Below, piece by piece: positions 37,957 through 46,033 of a stretch of DNA of 64,000 nucleotides. The notes under the pieces were generated by a model. The model worked only from the letters and a program-made list of their open reading frames with translations. It did no database searches and was not told where the DNA came from. The stretch's first letter is position 1. Each line of letters begins with the position of its first letter. Position numbers and translations under genes: made by a program. The DNA is from Antarcticimicrobium sediminis (GTDB lineage: Bacteria; Pseudomonadota; Alphaproteobacteria; Rhodobacterales; Rhodobacteraceae): NCBI RefSeq assembly GCF_004348975.1, contig NZ_SMFP01000003.1, forward strand, positions 124,001-188,000, read 5' to 3'.

Positions 37957-39609
37957 CTACATATTGGGGTAATTCGGCCCGTCGCCGCCCTGCGGAGTGG
38001 CCCAGTTGATGTTCTGGCTGGGATCCTTGATGTCGCAGGTCTTGCAATGCACGCAGTTCTGGAAGTTGATGACAAAGCGCGGGTCCTTGCCCGCCTCCTC
38101 GACAATCTCATAGACCCCGGCCGGGCAATAACGCTGCGCCGGCTCTGCGTATTTCGGCAGGTTCACCTTGAGCGGGATCGAAGCATCCTTGAGTTGCAGG
38201 TGACAGGGCTGATCTTCGGCGTGATTGGTAAAGCTGAACGAGACATTGGTCAGCCGGTCAAAGCTGATCTTGCCGTCCGGTTTGGGATAGTCGATCGGCT
38301 TGAAATTTGCCGCCTCGCCCGTGGCTGCCGCGTCGCTCTTGCCGTGGCGCAACGTCCCGAACAGCGAAAAGCCCAGCGTGTTGGTCCACATGTCCATCCC
38401 GCCCAGCGCCAGCGAGGGCAACAGCCCCCATTTCGACCACATCGGCTTGACGTTGCGCACCTTTTTCAGATCGCTGCCGATGGCGCCGCTGCGCACTTCG
38501 GTTTCATAGGCGGACAACTCATCGGCGCTGCGCCCGGATTGCAGCGCCTCAAAGGCGGCCTCGGCTGCGGCCTTGCCCGAAAGCATGGCGTTATGGTTGC
38601 CCTTGATCCGCGGCACGTTGACCATGCCCACGGAACAGCCCAGCAGCGCCACACCCGGCGCCACCATCTTGGGCATCGACTGCCAGCCCCCCTCGCTGAT
38701 CGCGCGCGCCCCGTAAGCCACCCGCTTGCCGCCTTCCAACAGGTCGGCCACGATCGGGTGATGCTTGAACCGCTGGAATTCCATGTAGGGGAACAGATAG
38801 GGGTTTTCGTAGTTCAGGTGCACAACGAACCCGACATAGACCTGATTGTTTTCAAGATGATAGATGAACGATCCGCCACCAGCGTTGCTGCCCAACGGCC
38901 AGCCCATCGTATGGGTGACGGTGCCCTCGCGGTGCTTGGCCGGGTCGACCTCCCAGATCTCTTTCATGCCAAGGCCGAATTTCTGCGGGCAATGGCCCTT
39001 GGACAGATCGTACTTGGCGATCACCTCCTTGGCCAGCGACCCGCGCACCCCTTCGGACAGGAACACGTATTTGCCGTGCAGCTCCATCCCGGGCTCGTAA
39101 GACGGTCCGGGGGTGCCATCTGCGTTTTTGCCGAACTCGCCCGCGACCACGCCTTTGACCTCGCCCGCGTCGCCATAGACCAGTTCCGAGCACGACATGC
39201 CGGGGAAGATCTCCACCCCCATCTCTTCGGCCTGCTCTGCCATCCAGCGGCAGACATTGCCCATCGAGACGATGTAATTGCCGTGGTTGCTCATCAGCGG
39301 CGGCATCGGCCAGTTGGGCACGCGGATCTTGCCCGCCTCGCCCAGCATGTAGAAGTTGTCTTCCTTGACCGGCACGTTCAGCGGCGCGCCCTTTTGTTTC
39401 CAGTCCGGGATCAGCGCATCCAACCCACAAGGGTCCAGCACCGCGCCAGACAGGATATGCGCGCCGACCTCGGAGCCCTTTTCCAGCACGACGACATTCA
39501 GCTCGGCATCAAGCTGTTTCAGACGGATCGCCGCCGACAGGCCCGCAGGACCCGCCCCAACGATCACAACGTCATATTCCATCGCTTCGCGTTCTATGTC
39601 GGCCATCAA
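37957..39609 (-). CDS. Electron transfer flavoprotein-ubiquinone oxidoreductase
   Basis: 550 aa, standard ETF-QO. N-terminal FAD motif VIVGAGPAGLSAAIRLKQ, quinone-binding/membrane-associated middle region (GWPLGSNAGGGSFIYHL), and the C-terminal 4Fe-4S domain with CPAGVYE and CVHCKTCDIKDPSQNINW. It transfers electrons from ETF (fatty acid and amino acid dehydrogenases, sarcosine) to ubiquinone at the membrane. ETF subunits are not in the window. It appears to be a single-gene unit. Confidence 0.97.
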   Translation of the reverse strand: MMADIEREAMEYDVVIVGAGPAGLSAAIRLKQLDAELNVVVLEKGSEVGAHILSGAVLDPCGLDALIPDWKQKGAPLNVPVKEDNFYMLGEAGKIRVPNWPMPPLMSNHGNYIVSMGNVCRWMAEQAEEMGVEIFPGMSCSELVYGDAGEVKGVVAGEFGKNADGTPGPSYEPGMELHGKYVFLSEGVRGSLAKEVIAKYDLSKGHCPQKFGLGMKEIWEVDPAKHREGTVTHTMGWPLGSNAGGGSFIYHLENNQVYVGFVVHLNYENPYLFPYMEFQRFKHHPIVADLLEGGKRVAYGARAISEGGWQSMPKMVAPGVALLGCSVGMVNVPRIKGNHNAMLSGKAAAEAAFEALQSGRSADELSAYETEVRSGAIGSDLKKVRNVKPMWSKWGLLPSLALGGMDMWTNTLGFSLFGTLRHGKSDAAATGEAANFKPIDYPKPDGKISFDRLTNVSFSFTNHAEDQPCHLQLKDASIPLKVNLPKYAEPAQRYCPAGVYEIVEEAGKDPRFVINFQNCVHCKTCDIKDPSQNINWATPQGGDGPNYPNM

Positions 39610-40167
39610 GGGGCTCCCTGGCTAAATCAGTCGTCATACCCGCGCGCGGGGCAATTTTCTTTCGCGGCTGAATACCCTTTGTCGCAGGGCGAGGTCAATC
39701 GCAACACCACGTAAATCCGCTGCAGTGCAGAAAAGACGCTGCGGTCAGACTCCGGCGGTCTCTCGCAACAGATAGCGCGACCTGCAACGCTTGTCTCCGG
39801 GCTTGTTGTCGGGATGTGCAGATGCTGCATTGAACCGTGACAGCCGTGCAAATGCTGGCGCGGCTATCTTGAGCGCCATCTAGCGTGTCCCGCCCTCCTC
39901 TCCCGGAGTCTGATTCGCGGCACCAACCACCGACGGTGGCGTCTTGCTAAAGCCCCTCGCGCAGGCCATTTCCCGCGCAACCCGGGCGAGAGCCAGCGAA
40001 ATCCACCCTGTTGCGCTGAAATGCTTGTGGACAGCCCGCCTGTTCCCCTTGCAATCGCCCCCCGCATTGGGTCAGGTATTCGTCAACCCAATCCGTCGCC
40101 CCGGCGCATCGCGCGGCGGGGCGCTGCATTTTGCGTGGATGAACACTAATTTTCGTGGATGAACACT
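39610..40167. other. 558-nt non-coding stretch upstream of greA
   Basis: No credible CDS on either strand; the short frames here (for example 39864-40067 minus) have arginine-rich shadow composition. It includes the ETF-QO promoter side, an inverted repeat ATTGGGT/ACCCAAT (40066-40072, 40086-40092), a hairpin CGCCCCG/CGGGGCG (40097-40103, 40116-40122) followed by CTGCATTTT, and the duplicated greA leader. An unannotated small RNA is possible but not demonstrated. I found no tRNA-like cloverleaf. Confidence 0.6.
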
Positions 40168-40168
40168 A
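40134..40168 (+). repeat. Direct repeat CGTGGATGAACACTA overlapping the greA start
   Basis: CGTGGATGAACACTA occurs at 40134-40148 and 40154-40168, a 20-bp period. The first copy's ATG opens a 7-codon frame (MNTNFRG, 40139-40162) whose TGA overlaps the ATG of the second copy (40159). That ATG is in frame with greA, three codons before the preferred greA start at 40168. Confidence 0.9.
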
Positions 40169-40638
40169 TGGAAAAAATTCTGATGACACCGGCGGGCCAC
40201 GCCGCGCTCGAAGTCGAACTGAAACACCTGAAGTCGGTCGCGCGCCCTGAGATCATCCGGGCGATCGCCGAGGCGCGCGAGCATGGCGACCTGTCGGAAA
40301 ATGCCGAATACCATTCGGCCCGCGAGAAGCACTCCTTTATCGAAGGCCGTGTCAAAGAGATCGAGAGCATCCTGTCGCTTGCCGAGGTGATCAACCCGGC
40401 CAAGCTTTCGGGGGCGATCAAGTTCGGCGCCACCGTGACACTGGTGGACGAAGATACCGACGCCGAAAAGACCTGGAAGATTGTCGGTGAGCACGAAGCC
40501 AATATCGAAAGCGGCTTGCTCAACATCAAATCCCCCATCGCCCGTGCCTTGATCGGCAAGGAAGAGGGAGACAGCGTCGAGGTCCGCACACCGGGTGGCG
40601 TGCGGTCCTACGAGGTGCTGAAAATCATCTTCGCCTGA
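40168..40638 (+). CDS. greA: Transcription elongation factor GreA
   Basis: 156 aa from [18 protein letters not shown], the family-typical start; an ATG at 40159 would add MNT. N-terminal coiled coil with the acidic tip residues ([18 protein letters not shown]), C-terminal FKBP-like domain ([18 protein letters not shown]-type, [12 protein letters not shown]). It stimulates RNA cleavage in backtracked RNA polymerase. The start lies in a duplicated 15-bp sequence. The following membrane-protein gene begins 28 nt later. Confidence 0.96.
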   Translation: MEKILMTPAGHAALEVELKHLKSVARPEIIRAIAEAREHGDLSENAEYHSAREKHSFIEGRVKEIESILSLAEVINPAKLSGAIKFGATVTLVDEDTDAEKTWKIVGEHEANIESGLLNIKSPIARALIGKEEGDSVEVRTPGGVRSYEVLKIIFA

Positions 40639-40666
40639 AATCATCTACGCCTGACGGAGCACGTCC

Positions 40667-41698
40667 ATGGCCGGTCCAACGCCTGACCCAAACAAGGCCC
40701 AAAGCACCCCTCTGGGCATGTATGACCGGCCCAGCCGGCAGCAGGTCACCGGAATCGAGATTTCGGCCATCGCGCTCAGTCTGTTGTGGTTGGCGGGCGC
40801 CATCGTGTTCCTTTTCGCCGTGCCTGCGGGCAGCGACGGGATCGACGGGCTGCGCTTTATCATCACCCTGCTGGCGGTATTCCTGCCGGTGGCGATGATC
40901 TGGGTCGCCGCCACCGCCGCCCGTGCCAGCCGCGTGATGCGCGAAGAAAGCCGTCGCTTGCAGATCGCCATCGACGCCATCCGCCAGACCCTGATCGCAC
41001 AGCAGCAGCGCGGCGCGAGTCAACCCGATGGCTCGGTGGCGAAGAAGCTGGATGAGATCGCGGCGATCACTAAAAAGACCGAGGCGGCACTGGCGATGTT
41101 CCATTCGAGCCGGGCGGTTGCGGGGGCAGCACGACCGGTGGTTGCGATGGTCGCCCCCAGCCGGACGGACGCGCCCGAAGATCAAGGCGCGCTGGAGCTG
41201 GGCACACCAGCCGAGGCGCTGTCGCCGCCGCTGCCGCATGCGGATTTCATCCGCGCCCTGCACTTTCCAGAAACCGCCGAGGACGAGGCCGGTTTTGCCG
41301 CCCTGCGCCGCGCGCTGAAGGACCGCAAGGCCGCCCAACTTATCCAAGCGGCACAAGATGTGCTGACGCTGCTGAGCCAGGACGGCATATATATGGATGA
41401 CCTGTCCCCGGACCGGGCCCGGCCCGAGGTCTGGCGGCAGTTCGCACAAGGCACCCGTGGCCGCGTCGTGGCGGCGCTGGGGGGCGTGCGCGACCGCTCT
41501 TCGCTGGCGCTGAGTGCGGCGCGGATGAAGCAGGATCCGATCTTTCGCGATGCTGCCCACCACTTCCTGCGCCGGTTCGACCAGACCTTTGCCGAATTCG
41601 CGCAGGAGGCCAGCGACGAGGAGATCACCGCGCTGGCAGAGACCCGCACGGCGCGGGCCTTCATGCTGCTGGGTCGGGTCGCGGGCACCTTCGACTGA
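40667..41698 (+). CDS. Membrane protein of unknown function with two N-terminal helices
   Basis: 343 aa. Two membrane helices at about residues 32-52 and 64-83 (ISAIALSLLWLAGAIVFLF, FIITLLAVFLPVAMIWVAA), then a helical segment likely to form a coiled coil (residues 85-125), a Pro/Ala-rich linker and a C-terminal soluble domain (about 190-343; DFIRALHFPETAEDEAGFAALR). I do not recognise the family, though the composition and location after greA suggest a conserved Rhodobacteraceae protein. Start supported by RBS ACGGAGCACG. Confidence 0.8.
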   Translation: MAGPTPDPNKAQSTPLGMYDRPSRQQVTGIEISAIALSLLWLAGAIVFLFAVPAGSDGIDGLRFIITLLAVFLPVAMIWVAATAARASRVMREESRRLQIAIDAIRQTLIAQQQRGASQPDGSVAKKLDEIAAITKKTEAALAMFHSSRAVAGAARPVVAMVAPSRTDAPEDQGALELGTPAEALSPPLPHADFIRALHFPETAEDEAGFAALRRALKDRKAAQLIQAAQDVLTLLSQDGIYMDDLSPDRARPEVWRQFAQGTRGRVVAALGGVRDRSSLALSAARMKQDPIFRDAAHHFLRRFDQTFAEFAQEASDEEITALAETRTARAFMLLGRVAGTFD

Positions 41699-41744
41699 TC
41701 CGCGACCGGAACGTTTGGCGGCCGCTCGCCACCCGCTCAGGCGG

Positions 41745-42638
41745 TCAGACCCATTTGGCCAATGGTGGCAGGCTCATCAGCACGGCATTGGCGTCGTGGC
41801 CGGTTTCAAGGCCGAACTTGGTGCCGCGATCATAGACAAGGTTGTATTCGGCATAGAGGCCGCGGTGGATAAGCTGGGTGTCGCGGTCGGCCTCGGAAAA
41901 GCTTTGACTGCGGCGTTTCTCGACCAGCGGCACAAAGGCAGGCAGGAAGGCGCGACCGATGTCCTGGGTCAGGGCAAAATCCGCCGCCCAGTCATTGGAG
42001 CAATAATCATCCATGAAGATGCCGCCGACCCCACGGGCGCGGTGGCGGTGGGGAATATAGAAATATTCGTCCGCCCAGTCCTTGAACCTTGGGTAATGCG
42101 CCGCGCCGTGCGGGTCGAGATGCGCCTTTTGTGTGGCGTGAAAATGGGCGGTGTCGGCGTCGTATTCGATGCAGGGGTTCAGGTCGCTGCCGCCGCCGAA
42201 CCACCAGGCATGCGGGGTCCAGAACATCCGGGTGTTCATATGGACCGCCGGAACATGGGGGTTTTGCATATGCGCCACCAGCGAGATGCCAGAGGCCCAG
42301 AACCGGGGATCGCCCGACATGCCCGGCAGCCCCTTGCGCGCCATCATGGCGGCTTGGGCACGCTCGCCCAGCGAGCCATAGACGGCAGAGACATTGACGC
42401 CGACCTTCTCAAACACGCGCCCGCCGCGCATCACGCTCATCAGACCGCCGCCGGCATCGGAGCCGTCGTCAGAGGCGCGCTTGGTCTCGCTCACCTCGAA
42501 ACGAGCGGGGGCGGCATCCGACAGCGGGCCGGTGCTGTGGCTGTCCTCCAGCGCTTCGAAGGCGGCGACGATCTGGTCGCGCAATTGCCGGAACCAGCCG
42601 GATGCGGTGGCTTTCTCAGTGTCGAAATCGGTGCTCAT
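41745..42638 (-). CDS. hemF: Oxygen-dependent coproporphyrinogen III oxidase
   Basis: 297 aa. Family signatures include GGGRVFEKVGVNVS-like MRGGRVFEKVGVNVSAV, HMNTRMFWTPHAWWFGGGSDL, HPxxx-type acidic residues and DYCSNDWAADF. It decarboxylates coproporphyrinogen III to protoporphyrinogen IX using O2 in haem biosynthesis. The O2-independent HemN is not in the window. No obvious FNR site sits directly upstream. Confidence 0.95.
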   Translation of the reverse strand: MSTDFDTEKATASGWFRQLRDQIVAAFEALEDSHSTGPLSDAAPARFEVSETKRASDDGSDAGGGLMSVMRGGRVFEKVGVNVSAVYGSLGERAQAAMMARKGLPGMSGDPRFWASGISLVAHMQNPHVPAVHMNTRMFWTPHAWWFGGGSDLNPCIEYDADTAHFHATQKAHLDPHGAAHYPRFKDWADEYFYIPHRHRARGVGGIFMDDYCSNDWAADFALTQDIGRAFLPAFVPLVEKRRSQSFSEADRDTQLIHRGLYAEYNLVYDRGTKFGLETGHDANAVLMSLPPLAKWV

Positions 42639-42745
42639 CTGGGTCTTTCCCCCGGCTGTCTGGTCTGGGGCGCCAATCTAACCGCAGGGGCGGCGGCGGC
42701 CAGTGGTTTCAGGCGCAGGTCACGATATGACGCATCCCCGCCGCG

Positions 42746-43555
42746 TCAGTGCGCGGGGGCCGCCACCGGGTCAAGCAGGGTGCGGCCGCCGTCAAGGGTG
42801 AGGATCTGGCCGGTCATGAACCCGGCGGCCTCGGAGGCGAGAAATTGCACGGTATCGGTCAGTTCCGAAGGGGAGGCGATGCGCGCCAGCGGGGTGTGAT
42901 CCTCGATGTCCTGACGAAACCCGCGATTTTCCTTCAGCGTGGATTTGAGCGAGGCGCTCATCACCGAGCCGATGGCGACGGCATTGACCCGAATCCGGTG
43001 CGGCGCCAGCGCCACCGCCAGTGAACGGGTCATCTGATCAAGCGCGGCAGAGCTGACGGAATAAGCCAGAAGGTCGGGATGGGTGCGGCGCGCGGCGATC
43101 GAGCTGAGATTGATGATGGCGCCGGCCCCGGCACCGCTGTCGTCCTCGCGGGTGCTGGCCTGTTTGATCATGCGTTTGGCGACCATCTGGCTAAGCCGCA
43201 GCGCGGGCATCAGGTTCTGGCTGAGCAGCACGTTGACCGAATCGTCATCGGGGTCGAGCGGGTCCGAGGGGATCATCTGGCGCGCGCCGTTGACCAGAAT
43301 GTCGATCTGATCGAAGGCGTCCAGCGTCGCCGAAATCAGGTTGGTGATGGTCAACCGTTCCCGCAGGTCGCCGGCAAAGTAGCGGACATTACTGTCTTCG
43401 GCCCGTTCGCCCAACTCGTCGATCAACCGCGCCTCGTCCATGTCGGCGAACATGACGTTGGCGCCTTTTTCGGCGAACTGACGCCCGATGGCCAAGCCGA
43501 TGCCGTTGGCGGCACCGGTCACGATGGCGGTCTTGCCGGCGATGGAAAAGGACAT
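42746..43555 (-). CDS. Short-chain dehydrogenase homologue lacking the catalytic lysine
   Basis: 269 aa from MSFSIAGKTAIVTGAANGIG (RBS AAGGAGAG); the longer frame to 43669 is rejected. Rossmann TGAANGIGLAIG, NLSS (catalytic Ser about 151) and Tyr165 are present, but the YxxxK motif reads YSVSS, so Ser169 replaces the catalytic Lys, and the NNAG motif is NGAR. It ends in ASEAAGFMTGQILTLDGGR, the usual SDR cofactor-side loop. It may bind NAD(P) without normal catalysis or use a different mechanism. It sits between hemF and an RsmC-like methyltransferase. Confidence 0.88.
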   Translation of the reverse strand: MSFSIAGKTAIVTGAANGIGLAIGRQFAEKGANVMFADMDEARLIDELGERAEDSNVRYFAGDLRERLTITNLISATLDAFDQIDILVNGARQMIPSDPLDPDDDSVNVLLSQNLMPALRLSQMVAKRMIKQASTREDDSGAGAGAIINLSSIAARRTHPDLLAYSVSSAALDQMTRSLAVALAPHRIRVNAVAIGSVMSASLKSTLKENRGFRQDIEDHTPLARIASPSELTDTVQFLASEAAGFMTGQILTLDGGRTLLDPVAAPAH

Positions 43556-43607
43556 GAGGGCTCTCCTTGCGGGATGGGGCCTTGGGGGATGATGGGGGTC
43601 GGCGCGA

Positions 43608-44615
43608 TCAGCGGCGCGTGCGGCGGGGCTGGGCGGCGTAAAGCACCTTGAACCGGGTATCGCCGGCAATTTCTTTCGTTTCGGCGAAAGCGGCGTCGAG
43701 CGCGGCCTCGTAGGGCAAGTGGCGGTTCGCCACCAGCCAGAGCTGGCCGCGTGGGGTCAGCAGCCGTGCGGCCGCCTCGATAAAGCTTTGCCCCAGCGAC
43801 GGCTCGGCAGCGCGGCCGGTGTGAAAGGGCGGGTTCATCACCACCGCGTCAAGCGGGGGATTGGCACGAAAGAGGGTCGCGTCGCTCCAATGGAAGCGGG
43901 CGCGGGGATCGGCGGCGTTCTGCATCGCGCAGCCCAGTGCGATGCGGTCAGCCTCGACCAGATCAAGCGTTTCGAGACGCGCATCGGCCAACAGCCGCGC
44001 CGAGAGATAGCCCCAGCCAGCCCCCAGATCGGCGACATGGGCGCCAAGATGCTCTGGCAGCGCCTCGGCCAGCATGCGCGAGGCCGGGTCGATCCCGTCG
44101 GCGGAGAACACCCCCGGCGCGGTAACAAAGCCATCGACACGCTGTGCGTCGGGGGCGATCCAGTCGGCAAAGGCGGCGCGGTCAAACCCGGGCTGATCGG
44201 TGCGGAACCAGAAGATCCGGCCATGCGATTTCGACAGCGACCCGTCAAGCGTGGTGCGTTTGCGCACCTCGCGCATCAGGCTGTCGGCACCGTCGGTCTT
44301 GGCCCCGTCGATGATCACCACCCCGTCGGTCTGGCTGGCGGCGCGGGCGATCAGATCCTGCGCCTGTTTCTTGGCCCGTGGCAAAACGACCAGCGCGGCG
44401 GCGAAACGATCCGTCTGGGGCACCATCCAGTCGACCGTGAAGCCGCTGGCGGCAAGGGCGTCGTGATCGGGGCGGAACGGTTGCACCAGCAGCGCCTGCT
44501 CGCGCGGCAACGCGGCAAGATCATCCCCGGCGCGCGGGTTGAACACGACGATCGGGCCGCTGGTCGGCAAGAGCAGACCGCCCTGATCGATGGCGAGGGA
44601 AAGACGCGCGGACAC
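43608..44615 (-). CDS. Class I SAM methyltransferase, RsmC/RlmG-like
   Basis: 335 aa from a GTG start at 44615 (MSARLSLAIDQGG in sense), just past the clpS stop; an ATG at 44648 inside clpS is less likely. An N-terminal domain without catalytic motifs is followed by a C-terminal methyltransferase domain with VADLGAGWGYLSARLL and the catalytic VVMNPPFHTG, the arrangement of RsmC and RlmG, which methylate G (m2G) in rRNA. The exact rRNA position cannot be inferred. Confidence 0.87.
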   Translation of the reverse strand: MSARLSLAIDQGGLLLPTSGPIVVFNPRAGDDLAALPREQALLVQPFRPDHDALAASGFTVDWMVPQTDRFAAALVVLPRAKKQAQDLIARAASQTDGVVIIDGAKTDGADSLMREVRKRTTLDGSLSKSHGRIFWFRTDQPGFDRAAFADWIAPDAQRVDGFVTAPGVFSADGIDPASRMLAEALPEHLGAHVADLGAGWGYLSARLLADARLETLDLVEADRIALGCAMQNAADPRARFHWSDATLFRANPPLDAVVMNPPFHTGRAAEPSLGQSFIEAAARLLTPRGQLWLVANRHLPYEAALDAAFAETKEIAGDTRFKVLYAAQPRRTRR

Positions 44616-44623
44616 GAGGCTTC

Positions 44624-44947
44624 TTATTCCTCTTTTTCCATGGTGCATTGCAGCGGGTGCTGATGCCGGCGGGCGAAATCCATCACCTGCCCCACTTTGG
44701 TTTCGGCGATTTCATGGGTGAACACGCCAACCACGGCGACGCCTTTCTTGTGCACGGTCAACATCACCTCGAACGCCTCGGCATGGGTCATGCCAAAGAA
44801 CCGCTCCAACACATGGACGACGAATTCCATCGGCGTGAAATCATCGTTCAGCAGCAGCACCTTGTAGAGCGGCGGCCGCTTGGTCTTTGGTCGTGTCTTG
44901 AGCAGGGTCGAGGCGTCGCCCTCGCCGTCCGGCTTGTCGGTCATCAT
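44624..44947 (-). CDS. clpS: ATP-dependent Clp protease adaptor ClpS
   Basis: 107 aa if it begins at [14 protein letters not shown] 44965 ([10 protein letters not shown]...) is an alternative with a GAGAAG RBS. The conserved core [20 protein letters not shown], with the acidic pocket that binds N-degron side chains, is followed by [19 protein letters not shown]. ClpS hands N-end-rule substrates to ClpA. It is divergent from the HAD hydrolase. Its stop lies 8 nt before the methyltransferase start. Confidence 0.93.
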   Translation of the reverse strand: MMTDKPDGEGDASTLLKTRPKTKRPPLYKVLLLNDDFTPMEFVVHVLERFFGMTHAEAFEVMLTVHKKGVAVVGVFTHEIAETKVGQVMDFARRHQHPLQCTMEKEE

Positions 44948-45065
44948 CAATGGCTGTAGCAGCATCGCGAAGCTTCTCGTCCGGTTGTGGTCTGTGCGGA
45001 GACTGATCTGCCATGTTATATACCGCTTTGGCCGGATTAGAAAAGGGATAGCGGACAGGGACGCC

Positions 45066-45776
45066 ATGACGCACGGAATGTTGACCACCATCGGCTTTGA
45101 TGCGGATGACACGCTTTGGCAGAACGAGCGGTTCTTTCGCCTGACCCAGGACCGTTTCGCGGCGCTGCTGGCGGATTATGCCGCGCCGGAGCATCTGAAC
45201 GAGCGGCTGTTGGCCGCCGAACGGCGCAATATCGGGCGCTATGGCTATGGCATCAAGGGCTTCACGCTGTCGATGATCGAGACCGCCATCGAGGTGACCG
45301 AGGATCGGGTGCCTGCGGGCATCATCCGCGAACTGATCAGCGCCGGTCAGGACATGTTGGCGCATCCGATCGAGCTGTTGCCCCATGCACAAGCCGCTGT
45401 GGAAGCGGTGGCGCGGACCCATCGCGTTGTCCTGATCACCAAGGGCGACCTGCTGGATCAGGAGCGCAAGCTGGCGCAATCGGGGCTGGGCGATCTGTTC
45501 GACGCAGTCGAGATCGTGTCGGAAAAGACCCCGGCCGTCTATGAGGCGATCTTTGTCCGCCACGGGGATGGCGCGGCGCAGGCGATGATGGTGGGCAATT
45601 CCATGCGCTCGGACGTGGTGCCGGCGATCGAGGCCGGGGGCTGGGGCGTGCATGTGCCTCACGATCTGATCTGGGACATCGAACATGCCGAGGCGCCGGA
45701 CCATGCGCCCCGATATCGCAGCATTGCCGATCTGGCGGCGCTGCCGGCGCTGATCGCCGGACTCGAAGCCGGCTAA
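45066..45776 (+). CDS. HAD-superfamily hydrolase
   Basis: 236 aa from [20 protein letters not shown]. Motif I is D12-x-D14-D15-T16, motif II IT(K) in VVLITKGD, motif III Lys in [12 protein letters not shown], motif [20 protein letters not shown]. Phosphatase or dehalogenase-type activity is expected, with the substrate unknown. The upstream frame overlapping clpS is rejected. It is a single gene on the plus strand. Confidence 0.9.
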   Translation: MTHGMLTTIGFDADDTLWQNERFFRLTQDRFAALLADYAAPEHLNERLLAAERRNIGRYGYGIKGFTLSMIETAIEVTEDRVPAGIIRELISAGQDMLAHPIELLPHAQAAVEAVARTHRVVLITKGDLLDQERKLAQSGLGDLFDAVEIVSEKTPAVYEAIFVRHGDGAAQAMMVGNSMRSDVVPAIEAGGWGVHVPHDLIWDIEHAEAPDHAPRYRSIADLAALPALIAGLEAG

Positions 45777-46033
45777 GCCGCCCGGCGCAAGGGCGGGATA
45801 CCGCCTGTCTCTTCCTCTGAAGGCGCGAAAATAAGCGCCATGATTTTGCCGCAATCGCCGGTGTAGCGGCGCGGCGAAAGATGACCGCAAGATGTAGGAA
45901 AGCAAGCGCGGAAAATGAACAACTCCCGGCAACCTGCGGGTTTATTTTGATTATTCCCTGTGCTAGCCTTCGTTCACAAATCAAAAAAATGCCACCGGTC
46001 AACCGGGGCACCGAGGCAGACAGAGGCAACATC

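Noticed and set aside
39880-39960. tRNA-like stretch with CTCTCCCGGAGTCTGATTC
   Set aside because: I could not fold an acceptor stem, anticodon arm and T-arm with the required invariant bases on either strand.
39864-40067. 67-codon minus-strand frame
   Set aside because: Arginine/tryptophan-rich, no RBS, no motif; looks like non-coding sequence upstream of greA.
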